NCBI GenBank assembly: GCA_016787665.1 | Contig: JAEUUC010000005.1 | Location: forward strand, 93,119-157,118 | Length of the DNA stretch: 64,000 nt | Reading direction: 5' to 3' | From: Cyclobacteriaceae bacterium | GTDB lineage: Bacteria; Bacteroidota; Bacteroidia; Cytophagales; Cyclobacteriaceae | Position numbers and translations under genes: made by a program | Notes under the pieces: generated by a model | Databases searched by the model: none | Told to the model about the DNA's origin: nothing | What the model saw: only the letters and a program-made list of their open reading frames with translations | Shown: positions 26,575 through 36,063 of the stretch, piece by piece | How positions within the stretch are numbered: position 1 is the stretch's first letter | How the letters are laid out: each line of letters begins with the position of its first letter

Positions 26575-28323
26575 ATGCTTCGGACGCACACTTGCGGTGA
26601 ACTGCGCTTGGCCCACGTGAACCAGACCGTTACCCTGGCCGGTTGGGTACAACGCACGCGCGACAAAGGAAGTTTATTGTGGATTGATCTGCGCGACCGG
26701 TATGGTATCACGCAACTTTTCCTGGAAGAGGGAAAGTCGGATCCTCAGTTGATCGCGGCCGCCCGCAGCCTTGGGCGCGAGTACGTCATCCGCGTAACCG
26801 GAAAAGTCTCCGAACGAATTTCGAAAAACGACAAATTAGCTACGGGCGAAATTGAGGTTAAAGTGGAACAACTAACGGTGTTGAATGCCGCCAAAACTCC
26901 ACCCTTTACCATTGAAGATGAAACCGATGGTGGTGACGATCTGCGCATGAAATATCGCTACCTCGACTTGCGCAGAACGCCCGTGCGCGAGAGTCTGCAA
27001 CTTCGCCACAAAATGGCACAGCAAACGCGGGCTTACCTGGACAGTCTGAACTTCATTGAGGTGGAGACACCCGTTTTGATTAAATCGACACCGGAGGGAG
27101 CGCGCGATTTTGTCGTGCCATCCCGGATTCACCATGGCGAGTTCTACGCATTGCCGCAATCACCCCAGACCTTCAAGCAGCTCTTAATGGTCAGCGGGTT
27201 TGACCGTTACTATCAAATTGTAAAGTGCTTCCGCGATGAAGACTTGAGAGCCGACCGCCAGCCCGAGTTCACGCAGATTGACTGTGAGATGGCCTTTATT
27301 ACACAAGAGGACGTGCTAAGCACGTTTGAAGGATTAATCCGGCACCTCTTTAAAAGCGTAAAAGGAATTGATCTCACTTCGGTACCGCGCATGAGCTATG
27401 CCGATGCGATGACCCATTACGGATCAGACAAGCCGGATACGCGCTTTGACATGAAGTTTGTTGAGTTGAATACCGTGGCAAAAGGCAAAGGCTTTGGCGT
27501 TTTTGACAACGCGGAACTCGTTGTGGGCATTTGTGCCAGCGGCTGTGCCGAATACACCCGCAAGCAACTCGATGAGCTGACGGAATTCGTGAAACGACCC
27601 CAGGTAGGTGCGAAAGGCCTGGTATACGTGCAATACAAATCAGACGGCACGTTCAAGTCATCGGTAGATAAATTCTATGGGCCGGACGATTTAAAGCAGT
27701 GGGCTGATGCGCTACACGCCAAGCCAGGTGATTTGATCTTAATTTTATCTGGTGAAAAAAATGCCACACGCAAACAGTTAAGTGAGTTGCGCCTGTTGAT
27801 GGGGGAACGACTTGGGCTGCGCGACAAAACAAAGTTCTCGGCACTCTGGGTGCTGGACTTTCCGTTGCTGGAATGGAGCGAAGAAACCAACCGCTGGCAT
27901 GCGATGCATCACCCGTTTACTTCGCCCAAGCCCGAAGACATGGCGCTGCTCGACAGTGACCCCGGGGCTGTGCGGGCAAATGCTTACGACATGGTGCTGA
28001 ACGGCACTGAAATTGGCGGTGGTAGTATCCGGATTCACGACCGCGCTACGCAGCAACTGATGTTCAGCAAACTCGGCTTCAGCGATGAGGAAGCCCGAAA
28101 GCAGTTTGGCTTTTTGATGGATGCGTTTGAGTTCGGGGCGCCCCCGCACGGAGGAATTGCCTTTGGCTTTGACCGGCTGTGTTCACTCTTTGGCGGTGCC
28201 GAATCCATCCGCGATTTCATCGCCTTCCCGAAAAACAACGCAGGTCGCGATGTCATGATTGATACGCCTTCGACTATTTCGGAGGAGCAGCTGAAAGAGT
28301 TGGGAATTCAGGTGCGCGATTAA
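26575..28323 (+). CDS. aspS: aspartate--tRNA ligase
   Basis: 582 residues of the bacterial AspRS type. It has an N-terminal OB-fold anticodon domain (about 5-105, [19 protein letters not shown]), the class II core with motif 2 ([20 protein letters not shown]) and motif 3 ([15 protein letters not shown]), and the inserted GAD domain around 290-410. The [10 protein letters not shown] and [13 protein letters not shown] segments are typical. Length and insert fit the bacterial discriminating or non-discriminating forms, which cannot be told apart here. It converges with the next gene with almost no gap. Confidence 0.97.
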   Translation: MLRTHTCGELRLAHVNQTVTLAGWVQRTRDKGSLLWIDLRDRYGITQLFLEEGKSDPQLIAAARSLGREYVIRVTGKVSERISKNDKLATGEIEVKVEQLTVLNAAKTPPFTIEDETDGGDDLRMKYRYLDLRRTPVRESLQLRHKMAQQTRAYLDSLNFIEVETPVLIKSTPEGARDFVVPSRIHHGEFYALPQSPQTFKQLLMVSGFDRYYQIVKCFRDEDLRADRQPEFTQIDCEMAFITQEDVLSTFEGLIRHLFKSVKGIDLTSVPRMSYADAMTHYGSDKPDTRFDMKFVELNTVAKGKGFGVFDNAELVVGICASGCAEYTRKQLDELTEFVKRPQVGAKGLVYVQYKSDGTFKSSVDKFYGPDDLKQWADALHAKPGDLILILSGEKNATRKQLSELRLLMGERLGLRDKTKFSALWVLDFPLLEWSEETNRWHAMHHPFTSPKPEDMALLDSDPGAVRANAYDMVLNGTEIGGGSIRIHDRATQQLMFSKLGFSDEEARKQFGFLMDAFEFGAPPHGGIAFGFDRLCSLFGGAESIRDFIAFPKNNAGRDVMIDTPSTISEEQLKELGIQVRD

Positions 28324-28325
28324 CG

Positions 28326-29102
28326 TCAATCAATCAACCGCAAGGTTTGGTCGGCATTGATGGAAATGTCGTCCTCGCCTACTTCGTCATACGGATTTTC
28401 GAGGTGGTCCTGAATGTTATCCAGGCTTACTAAAATAAAGCTGTAGAGCACCGGCATCACATATTCCAGCGCGGCCGAGTAATCGTGAAACGTGCTGGCA
28501 AAGTACGGGCCATACACCACCGGGAAAATGTAAATGAAAAACTTGCTGTACATCCGCAAGGTGATGGGCGTGCGGTAATTATGAATGATCTTCATGTTGT
28601 CGAACGCAATGATCATCTTGCTCACATACTGACTGACGCGTGAAATTTCCCCGCTTTGCACACCCAAACCACGCAGTTCCATCGTCAGGCGCGAGAGTTG
28701 GGAAAACATGTCATACATCTTCTTTTCATTCACACGCCATTCGTCCATGTTTTTGGAGCGAAACATATGCCCCATCAGTTCCTTCATTTCGCCAATGAGT
28801 GCCCGGCAGCGCTGGCTAATGTCGCTATCTGTGCGGCCTGACCAATCGCGCGTAGCGTAGTAGATGGCAATAGCATGACCTTTGAAATCGCTGAGGCGCT
28901 GCAAAGCCGTCTCGCGTCTGGTATAGGCAGAACCAATGGAAAACACCACCGGAAACACAATGGCCACCCCCACCAGCATATCCGGAAATTTGGCTGTGAG
29001 GCCAAAATGAAAGCAAACGTAGGCTGATATCACCGAGAGCGCAGTGATGATTAACGTCTTGTAATTGATAATCAGGATGAAACTTTTCAGTACGCGTCTC
29101 AT
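28326..29102 (-). CDS. bestrophin-like membrane protein
   Basis: 258 residues from the ATG at 29102; the longer frame begins with a TTG. There are two hydrophobic segments near the N-terminus (about 10-55: LSVISAYVCFHFGLT, VGVAIVFPVVFSIGSA) and two near the C-terminus (about 185-230). The end LENPYDEVGEDDISI resembles the ENPF-type and acidic segment of bacterial bestrophins (UPF0187 anion channels), with RRETALQRLSDFKGHAIAI in the middle. This assignment is moderate. It lies downstream of, and on the same strand as, the glycosyltransferase gene. Confidence 0.7.
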   Translation of the reverse strand: MRRVLKSFILIINYKTLIITALSVISAYVCFHFGLTAKFPDMLVGVAIVFPVVFSIGSAYTRRETALQRLSDFKGHAIAIYYATRDWSGRTDSDISQRCRALIGEMKELMGHMFRSKNMDEWRVNEKKMYDMFSQLSRLTMELRGLGVQSGEISRVSQYVSKMIIAFDNMKIIHNYRTPITLRMYSKFFIYIFPVVYGPYFASTFHDYSAALEYVMPVLYSFILVSLDNIQDHLENPYDEVGEDDISINADQTLRLID

Positions 29103-29183
29103 AGAATGATTTAGGCGGGATGAAGTTTCCAAATTCCGCCCATATTACCAAATTGTTAAGGGAATATTACCTGGGCGGTAAAG

Positions 29184-30143
29184 TCACCGCTTAAGCACCT
29201 CGGACAAGAAACCAAGCCCATAACCGGTTAACTGCACAAATGCCGATGGCACAGACAGCCAAGCCACACGTGCCGAACCGGTAACACGCCAGGCATCAAC
29301 CAGGATGGCGAAGAAGTAAAGGCCGAAAGCAGTAGCAAATGCAACCGCTGCGAAAGAAGCCAGAATGGCCGTCACTGGCAGCACGATAAGCCCTAATGTA
29401 AACACGGTAGGAAACCAGTGGGTAACCTTGACTTCGCCTTTGTGTGCGCGGCCAACCCGAATTCGGCCGCGGGCAAAGCCATTCACCTGGCGAAAGAACT
29501 CGCGCAGCGTGGACCTGCGTTTGTGGTAAACAAACGCATCCGGTATTAGCGCCACACGAAAACCAGCCTTACGCATGCGTATGCTGAGTTCAATATCCTC
29601 AGCCAAACGATCGAAATGAAACCCACCCGTTTGCTGATACACCTCCCGACTGATCCCCATATTGAAACTTCGCGGCTGAAAACGATCAGCTTGATTCTTT
29701 GCACCTCGGATACCTCCGGTGGTCAGCACCGATGACATGGTGTAGGCCATCGCCTGTTGTAGCGGTGTGAACTTTTCATGACCCCGATCCGGTCCACCCC
29801 ACGCATCAACGGGAGTGTGTTTCAGAAAATCCAGCACACGACTGAAGTATTCGGGGGGAAGCAGGCAGTCGGAATCGAATACCACCAGGTACCGACCGGT
29901 GGCGCGTTCAAAACCAAAATTACGGCTGGGCCCCGGGCCGCTATTGGGTTTCACAAAGTATTCAATGGCCAGTTTATCGGTGAACTTTTCATACACCGCA
30001 CGCGAAGTCACCGTGCTGCCATCTTCGACAATCAGTACATTAAAATCCTTGACGGTTTGGTTAACCAGGCTGTCCAGCAATTCCTCTAACTCCTGCGGTC
30101 GGTTGTAGACGGGAATAATGACAGAAAAGAATGGGGGTTGCAC
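29184..30143 (-). CDS. family 2 glycosyltransferase
   Basis: 319 residues with the GT-A fold. It opens FFSVIIPVYNRPQELEELL, has VLIVEDGSTVTS and the metal-binding VVFDSDCLL (DxD-like), and the later acceptor-site acid in LAEDIELSIRMRKAGFRV. The C-terminal quarter holds two or three membrane segments. It therefore works at the inner membrane, transferring a sugar from a nucleotide donor to a cell-surface polymer or lipid; the substrate is unknown. The start is GTG (complement of 30141-30143). A neighbouring hydrolase is divergent from it. Confidence 0.92.
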   Translation of the reverse strand: MQPPFFSVIIPVYNRPQELEELLDSLVNQTVKDFNVLIVEDGSTVTSRAVYEKFTDKLAIEYFVKPNSGPGPSRNFGFERATGRYLVVFDSDCLLPPEYFSRVLDFLKHTPVDAWGGPDRGHEKFTPLQQAMAYTMSSVLTTGGIRGAKNQADRFQPRSFNMGISREVYQQTGGFHFDRLAEDIELSIRMRKAGFRVALIPDAFVYHKRRSTLREFFRQVNGFARGRIRVGRAHKGEVKVTHWFPTVFTLGLIVLPVTAILASFAAVAFATAFGLYFFAILVDAWRVTGSARVAWLSVPSAFVQLTGYGLGFLSEVLKR

Positions 30144-30212
30144 GTGGTAAAAATAGTCAATGAAGATTGAACAGCTGGATAGTCGCCCAGCCTGACTTCC
30201 TTATCTTGCCGT

Positions 30213-30848
30213 GTGGATGTTTACTTATTCAGCGGCCTTGGAGCCGATGAGCGCCTGTTTCGCGGGTTAGACCTTGGGCAAGCCAGCTTACATTTCATTC
30301 GGTGGCCAATGCCATTAGCAGGCGAAAAACTAGAAGACTACGCCAACCGCGTTTCCAAGCAAGTGTTGTCATCAAATTCCGTGTTAATCGGTGTTTCCTT
30401 TGGCGGAATGGTAGCAACCGAAGTAGCCAAGATCATTCCTCACCGGATGCTGATCACTATTTCCTCGGCAAACCAGCCGAGCCATCTTCCCTACCTGATC
30501 ACGGTTGCAAGGTACATGGGGCTTCATCGTTTTGCCGGTATCATTCGCTCATCGATCGGTATGTGGATTTTCACCAAGGTTATGGGAACCGTTGATCGTG
30601 AGCACCAGCAATTATTGCAAGAGATGCTTCGCGATACACCATCCCAATTCATCAAATCTGCACTACCTATGCTAATGAATTGGAAGCCCGAGATACCAGC
30701 ACCCCGAGCCATCACCATACACGGAAAAGATGATCACATCATTCCTGCTCGGCATGAAAATGATCTGATACTGCCGGGCGGGCACGCTATTGTGCTGACC
30801 CGGGCACGAGAGATCAGTTGTTTTGTCCGGCAGAAACTTGGTTGTTAA
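30213..30848 (+). CDS. small alpha/beta hydrolase
   Basis: 211 residues with the alpha/beta hydrolase fold in short form. The nucleophile elbow reads GVSFGGMVATEV, the acid is in IHGKDDHIIPAR, and the histidine is in LPGGHAIVLTRA. It opens VYLFSGLGADERLF, as in several Bacteroidota hydrolases. There is no signal peptide. The start is GTG at 30213, preceded by TATCTTGC, a near match to the -7 box. The substrate is unknown. The M20 peptidase gene follows 35 bases later. Confidence 0.88.
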   Translation: MDVYLFSGLGADERLFRGLDLGQASLHFIRWPMPLAGEKLEDYANRVSKQVLSSNSVLIGVSFGGMVATEVAKIIPHRMLITISSANQPSHLPYLITVARYMGLHRFAGIIRSSIGMWIFTKVMGTVDREHQQLLQEMLRDTPSQFIKSALPMLMNWKPEIPAPRAITIHGKDDHIIPARHENDLILPGGHAIVLTRAREISCFVRQKLGC

Positions 30849-30883
30849 AAACTGGCTAACTTGGAGTTCCGTAAATCCCAAAC

Positions 30884-32383
30884 ATGAAAAGAATAGGCAT
30901 CCTTCTCTTGCTGGCCAGCACCTCTTTTGCCCAAAAACCTACCTGGCAGGCAATAGCCGAAAAGCAGGCTATCGCTTCGTTTCCGGAATTCTACGAACTG
31001 CTAAGCCTGCAAAACGATGCGCACGAACCAGCCGACATCGAGAAAAATGTAATCTGGTGCGAAGCCGCTTTCACCAGGCGGGGATTCACTACCCAACGGC
31101 TCAACACCCCGACTGTGCCCTTACTGCTGGCCGAGCGACCGGTAAAAAATGCAAAAAAGACCGTGCTCATTTACCTGCAGATCGATGGACAACCCGTTAA
31201 TCCCAGTTCGTGGACGCAGCCCCACCCGTGGAAACCGGTATTGAAAGAACAACAGCCCAATGGTGAGTGGAAAATCATTGACGATCAAAAACTAAAAGGC
31301 GCCCTTAACCGCGACTGGCGGATTTTTGCGCGCTCCACCTCCGATGCCAAAGGCCCCGCTATGGCCTTCCTGGCAGCGCTTGATGCATTAAGCGCACTCA
31401 ACGCATCCGCGAACTATAACCTGAAGGTGATCATGGATTTCGAGGAAGAACTCGGCTCACCTAACCTGCCGAAAGCCGTCCAACAGTATCAGCAGGAATT
31501 AAAAGCCGATATGTTGATCATTTTTGATGGGCCCCGTCATGTGAGCAACCAACCCACGCTTACGTTTGGTGCACGCGGCATTTGCGAAATCACATTAACT
31601 ACGTTTGGCCCACGCACCCCGGTACACAGCGGCAACTATGGCAACTACACGCCCAACCCGGCTATGCGTTTGGCCCAACTTCTGGCGTCTATGAAAGATG
31701 CAGACGGGCGCGTATTGATTCCGGGATTTTACGATGGCGTGGTGTTGACTGACGAAGAGAAGAAAACACTCCAGCAAGTACCCGATGATCCGGCCGAGAT
31801 CAATCGCTTTCTCGGCATTGCCCAACCGGATGCCATCGGTGGAAATTTTCAGGAAGCGATGCAACACCCCACACTCAATATACGTGGGCTCAACTCGCTT
31901 TACATCGGTGCAAAAGCGCGCACGTTAATACCGGCATGGGCAACGGCAGAAATTGACATCCGGCTGGTGCCGTCCAGCAATCCGGAACGGCTTATTAACC
32001 TCGTACGTGAACACGTGAAAAAACAGGGCTTCCATCTGGTCGAAAAAGAACCGACTGAAGAAGAACGCCTGACCTATCCCCGCCTGGCCGCGATGCAATC
32101 CAGTATCTCCTACGGAGCATTTCAGACCCCTTTTGATTCCGAAACTGGTCGTTGGCTGAGCCGGGCCATGGTGAAGGCCTTTGGCCACGAGCCCATTAAA
32201 ATCCGAACCGCAGGCGGAAGTATACCGATCTCGCCTTTTGTGGTCACGCTGGGTATTCCGGCCGTAAGTGTACCCACGGTAAATCCGGATAACAATCAAC
32301 ATGCCGAAGATGAAAACATTCGCGTGGGCAATTATCTGGATGCGGTAAAAACATTCCTGGCCATTCTGATGGAGAAACTATAA
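30884..32383 (+). CDS. exported M20-family peptidase, variant first metal ligand
   Basis: 499 residues with a signal peptide (GILLLLASTSFAQ). It follows the M20 zinc-peptidase fold: the bridging aspartate region is STSDAKGPAMAFLAAL, the general-base acid pair is MDFEEELGSP, a metal aspartate is in IIFDGPRHVS, and the last histidine is in NNQHAEDENIRVGNY. The first metal histidine, normally in GHxD, is a glutamine here: the segment reads LIYLQIDGQPVN. From memory this Q-containing form recurs in Bacteroidota. A dipeptidase or carboxypeptidase role is likely. An aminotransferase-like protein follows 17 bases later. Confidence 0.87.
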   Translation: MKRIGILLLLASTSFAQKPTWQAIAEKQAIASFPEFYELLSLQNDAHEPADIEKNVIWCEAAFTRRGFTTQRLNTPTVPLLLAERPVKNAKKTVLIYLQIDGQPVNPSSWTQPHPWKPVLKEQQPNGEWKIIDDQKLKGALNRDWRIFARSTSDAKGPAMAFLAALDALSALNASANYNLKVIMDFEEELGSPNLPKAVQQYQQELKADMLIIFDGPRHVSNQPTLTFGARGICEITLTTFGPRTPVHSGNYGNYTPNPAMRLAQLLASMKDADGRVLIPGFYDGVVLTDEEKKTLQQVPDDPAEINRFLGIAQPDAIGGNFQEAMQHPTLNIRGLNSLYIGAKARTLIPAWATAEIDIRLVPSSNPERLINLVREHVKKQGFHLVEKEPTEEERLTYPRLAAMQSSISYGAFQTPFDSETGRWLSRAMVKAFGHEPIKIRTAGGSIPISPFVVTLGIPAVSVPTVNPDNNQHAEDENIRVGNYLDAVKTFLAILMEKL

Positions 32384-32400
32384 CACCAAGTTTGAGTAAC

Positions 32401-33660
32401 ATGGACAAACGCACCTTCCTCAAAAGTTCGGCTGCTCTCGGGCTCAGCAGCTTCGTTTCATTCGACTCGCTGGGCAACTGGTTGACACAGTACGAACATC
32501 ACTCGGCTGAGAGTATCGCCCGCGAGGATGACTTCTGGCTGGGCTTGCGCAGCGGCTATCGGCTCAAACCGGATTACATCAACCTGGAAAACGGGTACTA
32601 TTGTTTTGTGCCTACCGAGACGCTGGAGAAATACATCGAACACATCCGCGAGGTGAATTACCAGGGTTCTTACTATATGCGAACCGTGCAGACGGAAAAC
32701 AAGAAAAAGGTAATTGCCCGCCTGGCAGAAGTAGCCGGCTGTCTTCCGGAAGAAATGGCGCTCACACGCAACACTACGGAATCGCTGGATACCGTCATCA
32801 ATGGAATTACCTGGCGACCGGGCGATGAAGCGGTAATGGCCGAACAAGATTATGGCTCCATCGTGAACATGTTTAAGCTGATGGAAAAGCGGTATGGCAT
32901 TGTAACCCGAATTCTTTCGGTTCCCAACCACCCCGCTTCAGACGATGAGATCGTGAGCCTATATCGCGATGCCATAACGCCCAAGACGCGCCTGCTGCTC
33001 GTTAGTCACATGGTGAACATCACAGGGCAAATTCTACCCATCAAGAAAATCTGCGATATGGCGCATGCGCGCCAGGTTGAGGTGCTGGTAGATGGTGCGC
33101 ACACGTTTGGTCACCTCCAGTTTAAGATTCCGGATCTGGGGTGTGATTACTATGGAGCAAGCCTGCACAAATGGCTCAGCGTTCCACTCGGCTCCGGCAT
33201 TTTGTATGTGCGGCAGGGAAAGGCTCCGGGTCTTTGGTCGCTGATGGCGGATTGGCAAATGAAGGATGATATCACACACCTGGCCCATACCGGAACCCAC
33301 CCGGTGGCTACGGATCTTACGGTGCTGGATGCTATTGAATTCTATCAAAAAATAGGCCCCGAACGGAAAGAAGCGCGGCTCCGGTATCTTCAGAACTATT
33401 GGACATCCCGGGTTCAAAAGATAAAAGGTGTCGTTTTGAACACGCCCACGGACCCGGCACGAGTTTGCGGAATCGCCAATGTAGGCATTGCCAGCATGAA
33501 ACCCGGTGACATGGCCAAGACGCTGCTGGAGAAGTACAAAATCTGGACCGTAGCCATCGATGGCCAGGGCGTGCACGGTTGCCGGATTACTCCCAATGTG
33601 TACACGACCACACAAGAGCTTGATACCTTTGTTCGGGCTCTTACGGAAATGGCGGGCTAA
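32401..33660 (+). CDS. class V PLP enzyme with signal-like N-terminus
   Basis: 419 residues of the cysteine desulfurase/isopenicillin-N-epimerase-like group of fold type I enzymes. The cofactor lysine is about residue 257 in YGASLHKWLSVPLGSG, with the aspartate in VEVLVDGAHTFGHL and the substrate segment NTTESLDTVINGI. The N-terminus, KRTFLKSSAALGLSSFVSF, looks like a Tat-type export signal but has KR where twin arginine is expected, so export is uncertain. It follows the M20 peptidase closely and may be part of the same amino-acid or peptide pathway; that is inference. Confidence 0.88.
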   Translation: MDKRTFLKSSAALGLSSFVSFDSLGNWLTQYEHHSAESIAREDDFWLGLRSGYRLKPDYINLENGYYCFVPTETLEKYIEHIREVNYQGSYYMRTVQTENKKKVIARLAEVAGCLPEEMALTRNTTESLDTVINGITWRPGDEAVMAEQDYGSIVNMFKLMEKRYGIVTRILSVPNHPASDDEIVSLYRDAITPKTRLLLVSHMVNITGQILPIKKICDMAHARQVEVLVDGAHTFGHLQFKIPDLGCDYYGASLHKWLSVPLGSGILYVRQGKAPGLWSLMADWQMKDDITHLAHTGTHPVATDLTVLDAIEFYQKIGPERKEARLRYLQNYWTSRVQKIKGVVLNTPTDPARVCGIANVGIASMKPGDMAKTLLEKYKIWTVAIDGQGVHGCRITPNVYTTTQELDTFVRALTEMAG

Positions 33661-33724
33661 ACGGGACGAAAAAGTCAGAGACAAACTTTAGGGATTACGC
33701 CAGTCGTTCTATCTTGCCGGCCTG

Positions 33725-34831
33725 ATGGAGAGTTACGTTGTTTCGGCCCGCAAGTACCGCCCGCTCGGTTTTGACGAAGTGGTGGGTCAGGAACACATCA
33801 CCACCACGCTCAAAAATGCCATTGACAATCAGAAGCTTGCGCAAGCCCTGCTGTTTTGCGGGCCGCGGGGTGTGGGCAAAACCACCTGCGCACGCATCGT
33901 AGCGCGGCTTATCAACGGCTTTGAAGAGAAAGCGGAAGTCAACTCGCTTAACATTTTCGAACTGGATGCGGCCAGTAACAACTCGGTAGATGACATCCGC
34001 AACCTGATTGACCAGGTGCGCTACCCACCGCAGTTCGGCAAGTACAAAGTGTACATCATCGATGAGGTGCACATGCTGAGCAATGCAGCCTTTAATGCGT
34101 TCTTGAAAACGCTGGAGGAGCCACCTCCGTATGCCATTTTCATCCTTGCCACCACGGAGAAACACAAGGTAATCCCCACCATTCTCTCCCGCTGCCAGAT
34201 TTTCGATTTCAACCGGATTCAGATTCAGGATATCAGCCGGCAATTGAAGAAAATTGCCGACCGCGAGAATGTAAAAACGGAAGAAGAAGCGCTGCACCTG
34301 ATTGCCCAAAAAGCAGATGGAGCGCTGCGCGATGCGTTATCGATCTTCGACTTGATGGTCACGTTCAGTTCCGGCAAAGGCGTAACGTTTCAGCAGGTGC
34401 TGGCTAACCTCCACATACTCGACTATGATTATTATTTCAAGGTGGTGGACAGTTTGCTGACTCAACAGCACGCGGGCGCCCTCTTGCTGCTGGATGAAAT
34501 TCTGCGCAAAGGTTTTGATGGACATCATTTTATTGTCGGGCTGGGAGCCCACCTGCGCGATTTGCTTGTGGCAAAAGACGAGCGCACCGTCTATCTGCTC
34601 GAAGTGCCCGACACCATCAAGAAAAAGTATGCCGAACAGGCCCGTCAGGTGAGCGACTCCTTGCTGCTCTCCTGGCTCAATATCAGCAGCCAGTGCGACA
34701 TCAACTACAAGTCCAGCAAGAACCAGCGGCTGACCGTGGAACTGGCACTTATGAAAATGGCCCATGTGCAACATCTTTTCCAAGGCCAAGTCCTCACTGC
34801 TTCCTCCCCGGAAGCGGTAAAAAAAAAATAG
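33725..34831 (+). CDS. dnaX: DNA polymerase III clamp-loader subunit gamma (short dnaX product)
   Basis: 368 residues ending at a TAG right after a run of ten A. It is the clamp-loader ATPase: Walker A is GPRGVGKTTCARIVA, Walker B with sensor is YIIDEVHMLSNAAFNAFLKT, and sensor 1 is ILATTEKHKVIPTILSRC. Domain III follows to about 350. The zinc-binding module that most DnaX proteins carry between Walker A and the ELDAASNN strand is missing: the segment reads LINGFEEKAEVNSLNIFELD, with no cysteines. A frameshift at 34819-34828 would join this frame to the -1 frame and give the longer tau. Confidence 0.93.
   Translation: MESYVVSARKYRPLGFDEVVGQEHITTTLKNAIDNQKLAQALLFCGPRGVGKTTCARIVARLINGFEEKAEVNSLNIFELDAASNNSVDDIRNLIDQVRYPPQFGKYKVYIIDEVHMLSNAAFNAFLKTLEEPPPYAIFILATTEKHKVIPTILSRCQIFDFNRIQIQDISRQLKKIADRENVKTEEEALHLIAQKADGALRDALSIFDLMVTFSSGKGVTFQQVLANLHILDYDYYFKVVDSLLTQQHAGALLLLDEILRKGFDGHHFIVGLGAHLRDLLVAKDERTVYLLEVPDTIKKKYAEQARQVSDSLLLSWLNISSQCDINYKSSKNQRLTVELALMKMAHVQHLFQGQVLTASSPEAVKKK
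34819..34828 (+). promoter_or_regulatory. ten-A slippery run in dnaX
   Basis: In the gamma frame the codons are GTA AAA AAA AAA TAG. In the -1 frame they read AAA AAA AAA ATA GTT and continue open for 204 more codons. Such runs cause -1 frameshifting in Escherichia coli dnaX (A AAA AAG) and transcriptional slippage in Thermus dnaX (nine A). A GGAAG just upstream could act as a Shine-Dalgarno-like stimulator, though Bacteroidota ribosomes use such pairing poorly. A sequencing error in the homopolymer is the alternative. Confidence 0.8.
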
Positions 34832-35442
34832 TTGATCCTACAGCCGAAGAGCAACTTCCTGTTCCGGAGGTGAGCCTGGAAGCAATTCCGGCTGCTCTGC
34901 CTGCACCTGAACCCAGCAATAGGCTGTCTGCTGCGCCCATCCCAATTGATCTCAACAAGCAGGAGGAACGTAAGCCGACCACTCCGGTAAAAGCCAAAAC
35001 CACGCTTAACCTCAAAGCACTTGGCAAGGCGAATGAGAAAAACCAAACGGAGGCATCGGTGGCCCTTGCTACCCCGCTGCTGAATGAGCCCGTTACGGCT
35101 GCGGAACTTGAGCGTGTTTGGCAGGAGTTTACAACGCAGCGTAAATCACAACCGGCCGAATTTCAATTGTTGAGTCGCGGCTACCGGTGGGACGGACAAA
35201 ACCTGCACGTGGAGTTAACCAACCCGGTGGAGGAAATGCTGCTGGAGACCCTGAGAACGGACCTGCTGGGTTGGCTGCGCGAGCAATTGCGAAATCAGTC
35301 TTTGAATTTGCAGGTAACCCTCAAGGCCAACGAGGACAAGAGAGTAGTGTATACCAACCGTGAAAAGTTCGATTACCTCTTGCAGCAATATCCACACCTG
35401 CAGGAATTGAGAGAGCGATTGGGCCTTGATCCGGACTTTTAG
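34828..35442 (+). CDS. dnaX: tau-specific C-terminal part of DnaX (-1 frame)
   Basis: 204 codons that follow the slippery run in the -1 frame, from IVDPTAEEQL to LGLDPDF. Joined to the 368 residues before the run it gives a tau of about 572 residues, the usual length for Bacteroidota DnaX. The part begins with a proline- and alanine-rich linker (about 70 residues) and ends in a folded domain (VWQEFTTQRKSQPAEFQLL; KFDYLLQQYPHLQELRERL) like domain V of DnaX, which binds the polymerase alpha subunit. It has no start codon of its own that looks used. If no slippage occurs, only gamma is made. Confidence 0.88.
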   Translation: MVDPTAEEQLPVPEVSLEAIPAALPAPEPSNRLSAAPIPIDLNKQEERKPTTPVKAKTTLNLKALGKANEKNQTEASVALATPLLNEPVTAAELERVWQEFTTQRKSQPAEFQLLSRGYRWDGQNLHVELTNPVEEMLLETLRTDLLGWLREQLRNQSLNLQVTLKANEDKRVVYTNREKFDYLLQQYPHLQELRERLGLDPDF

Positions 35443-35517
35443 CGATCAAAAAATCTTTTTTTCTAGCCCAACATTCCTCCCCGCTCTTCCGTTTTAGCAG
35501 TAATACTCTCGAATATT

Positions 35518-35811
35518 GTGCGCAGGCTTGTCTTCATTTTATTGATACTCAGCTGGTTGGGTGTGGATCTGGCCAGTTCGATTACTTCCGACCGCTTGTG
35601 CATTGAATCGCACGCAACCGAAAAGGTAGAGGAAGTCGATTCCCGGACAGAAGAAGTGCAATGGATTGACAGCCGAAAACAAGCTGCCCGTGGCTCTCGC
35701 GCGAAAACAAAACCCTGGCTCGGGTTGCCCGTCTTTTACCTTCCATCGAAAAAAGAAAATTTTGCTGTTAATCAAACGCGGACAATTCTGTACCGCAATT
35801 TGCTGATTTAG
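35518..35811 (+). CDS. small exported protein of unknown function
   Basis: 97 residues with a signal-like N-terminus (VFILLILSWLGVDLASS) from a GTG start. The mature part is basic, with a serine/arginine/lysine-rich centre and an end with LPVFYLPSKKENFAV and RTILYRNLLI. I do not recognise a family. It stands alone in the 600-base gap after dnaX. The signal peptide and the absence of an overlapping gene are the reasons for calling it. Confidence 0.5.
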   Translation: MRRLVFILLILSWLGVDLASSITSDRLCIESHATEKVEEVDSRTEEVQWIDSRKQAARGSRAKTKPWLGLPVFYLPSKKENFAVNQTRTILYRNLLI

Positions 35812-35907
35812 GCTTTCTGCATCACCCCTGTTTCACGGCTCTGACCTTCGTCAGGACGCTGTGATCGTGTTGATCTATTCCTTTTCAAACCATTTATCTA
35901 TTTCGCT

Positions 35908-36063
35908 ATGGAACAATACTGTCATCGGTTTGACCGCACCGACTATGTTGTAAGGCCACGGATCGCGCTCTTTTTGCTGGTACAATCATCAGTATCGGGT
36001 GCGTTGAGCACTGCTTCGGTGGCGAAAATACCACAACCAACATACGTGACTTATGGCTGGTAA
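35908..36063 (+). CDS. possible 51-residue protein overlapping the next frame
   Basis: An ATG at 35908 opens a 51-codon frame (MEQYCHRFDRTDYVV ... TYVTYGW) with a hydrophobic stretch in the middle (IALFLLVQSSVSGALS). Its last 11 bases overlap the ATG at 36053 of the next frame (ATGGCTGGTAA), which would allow coupled translation. No homology is recognised, so it may be chance. Confidence 0.35.
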   Translation: MEQYCHRFDRTDYVVRPRIALFLLVQSSVSGALSTASVAKIPQPTYVTYGW

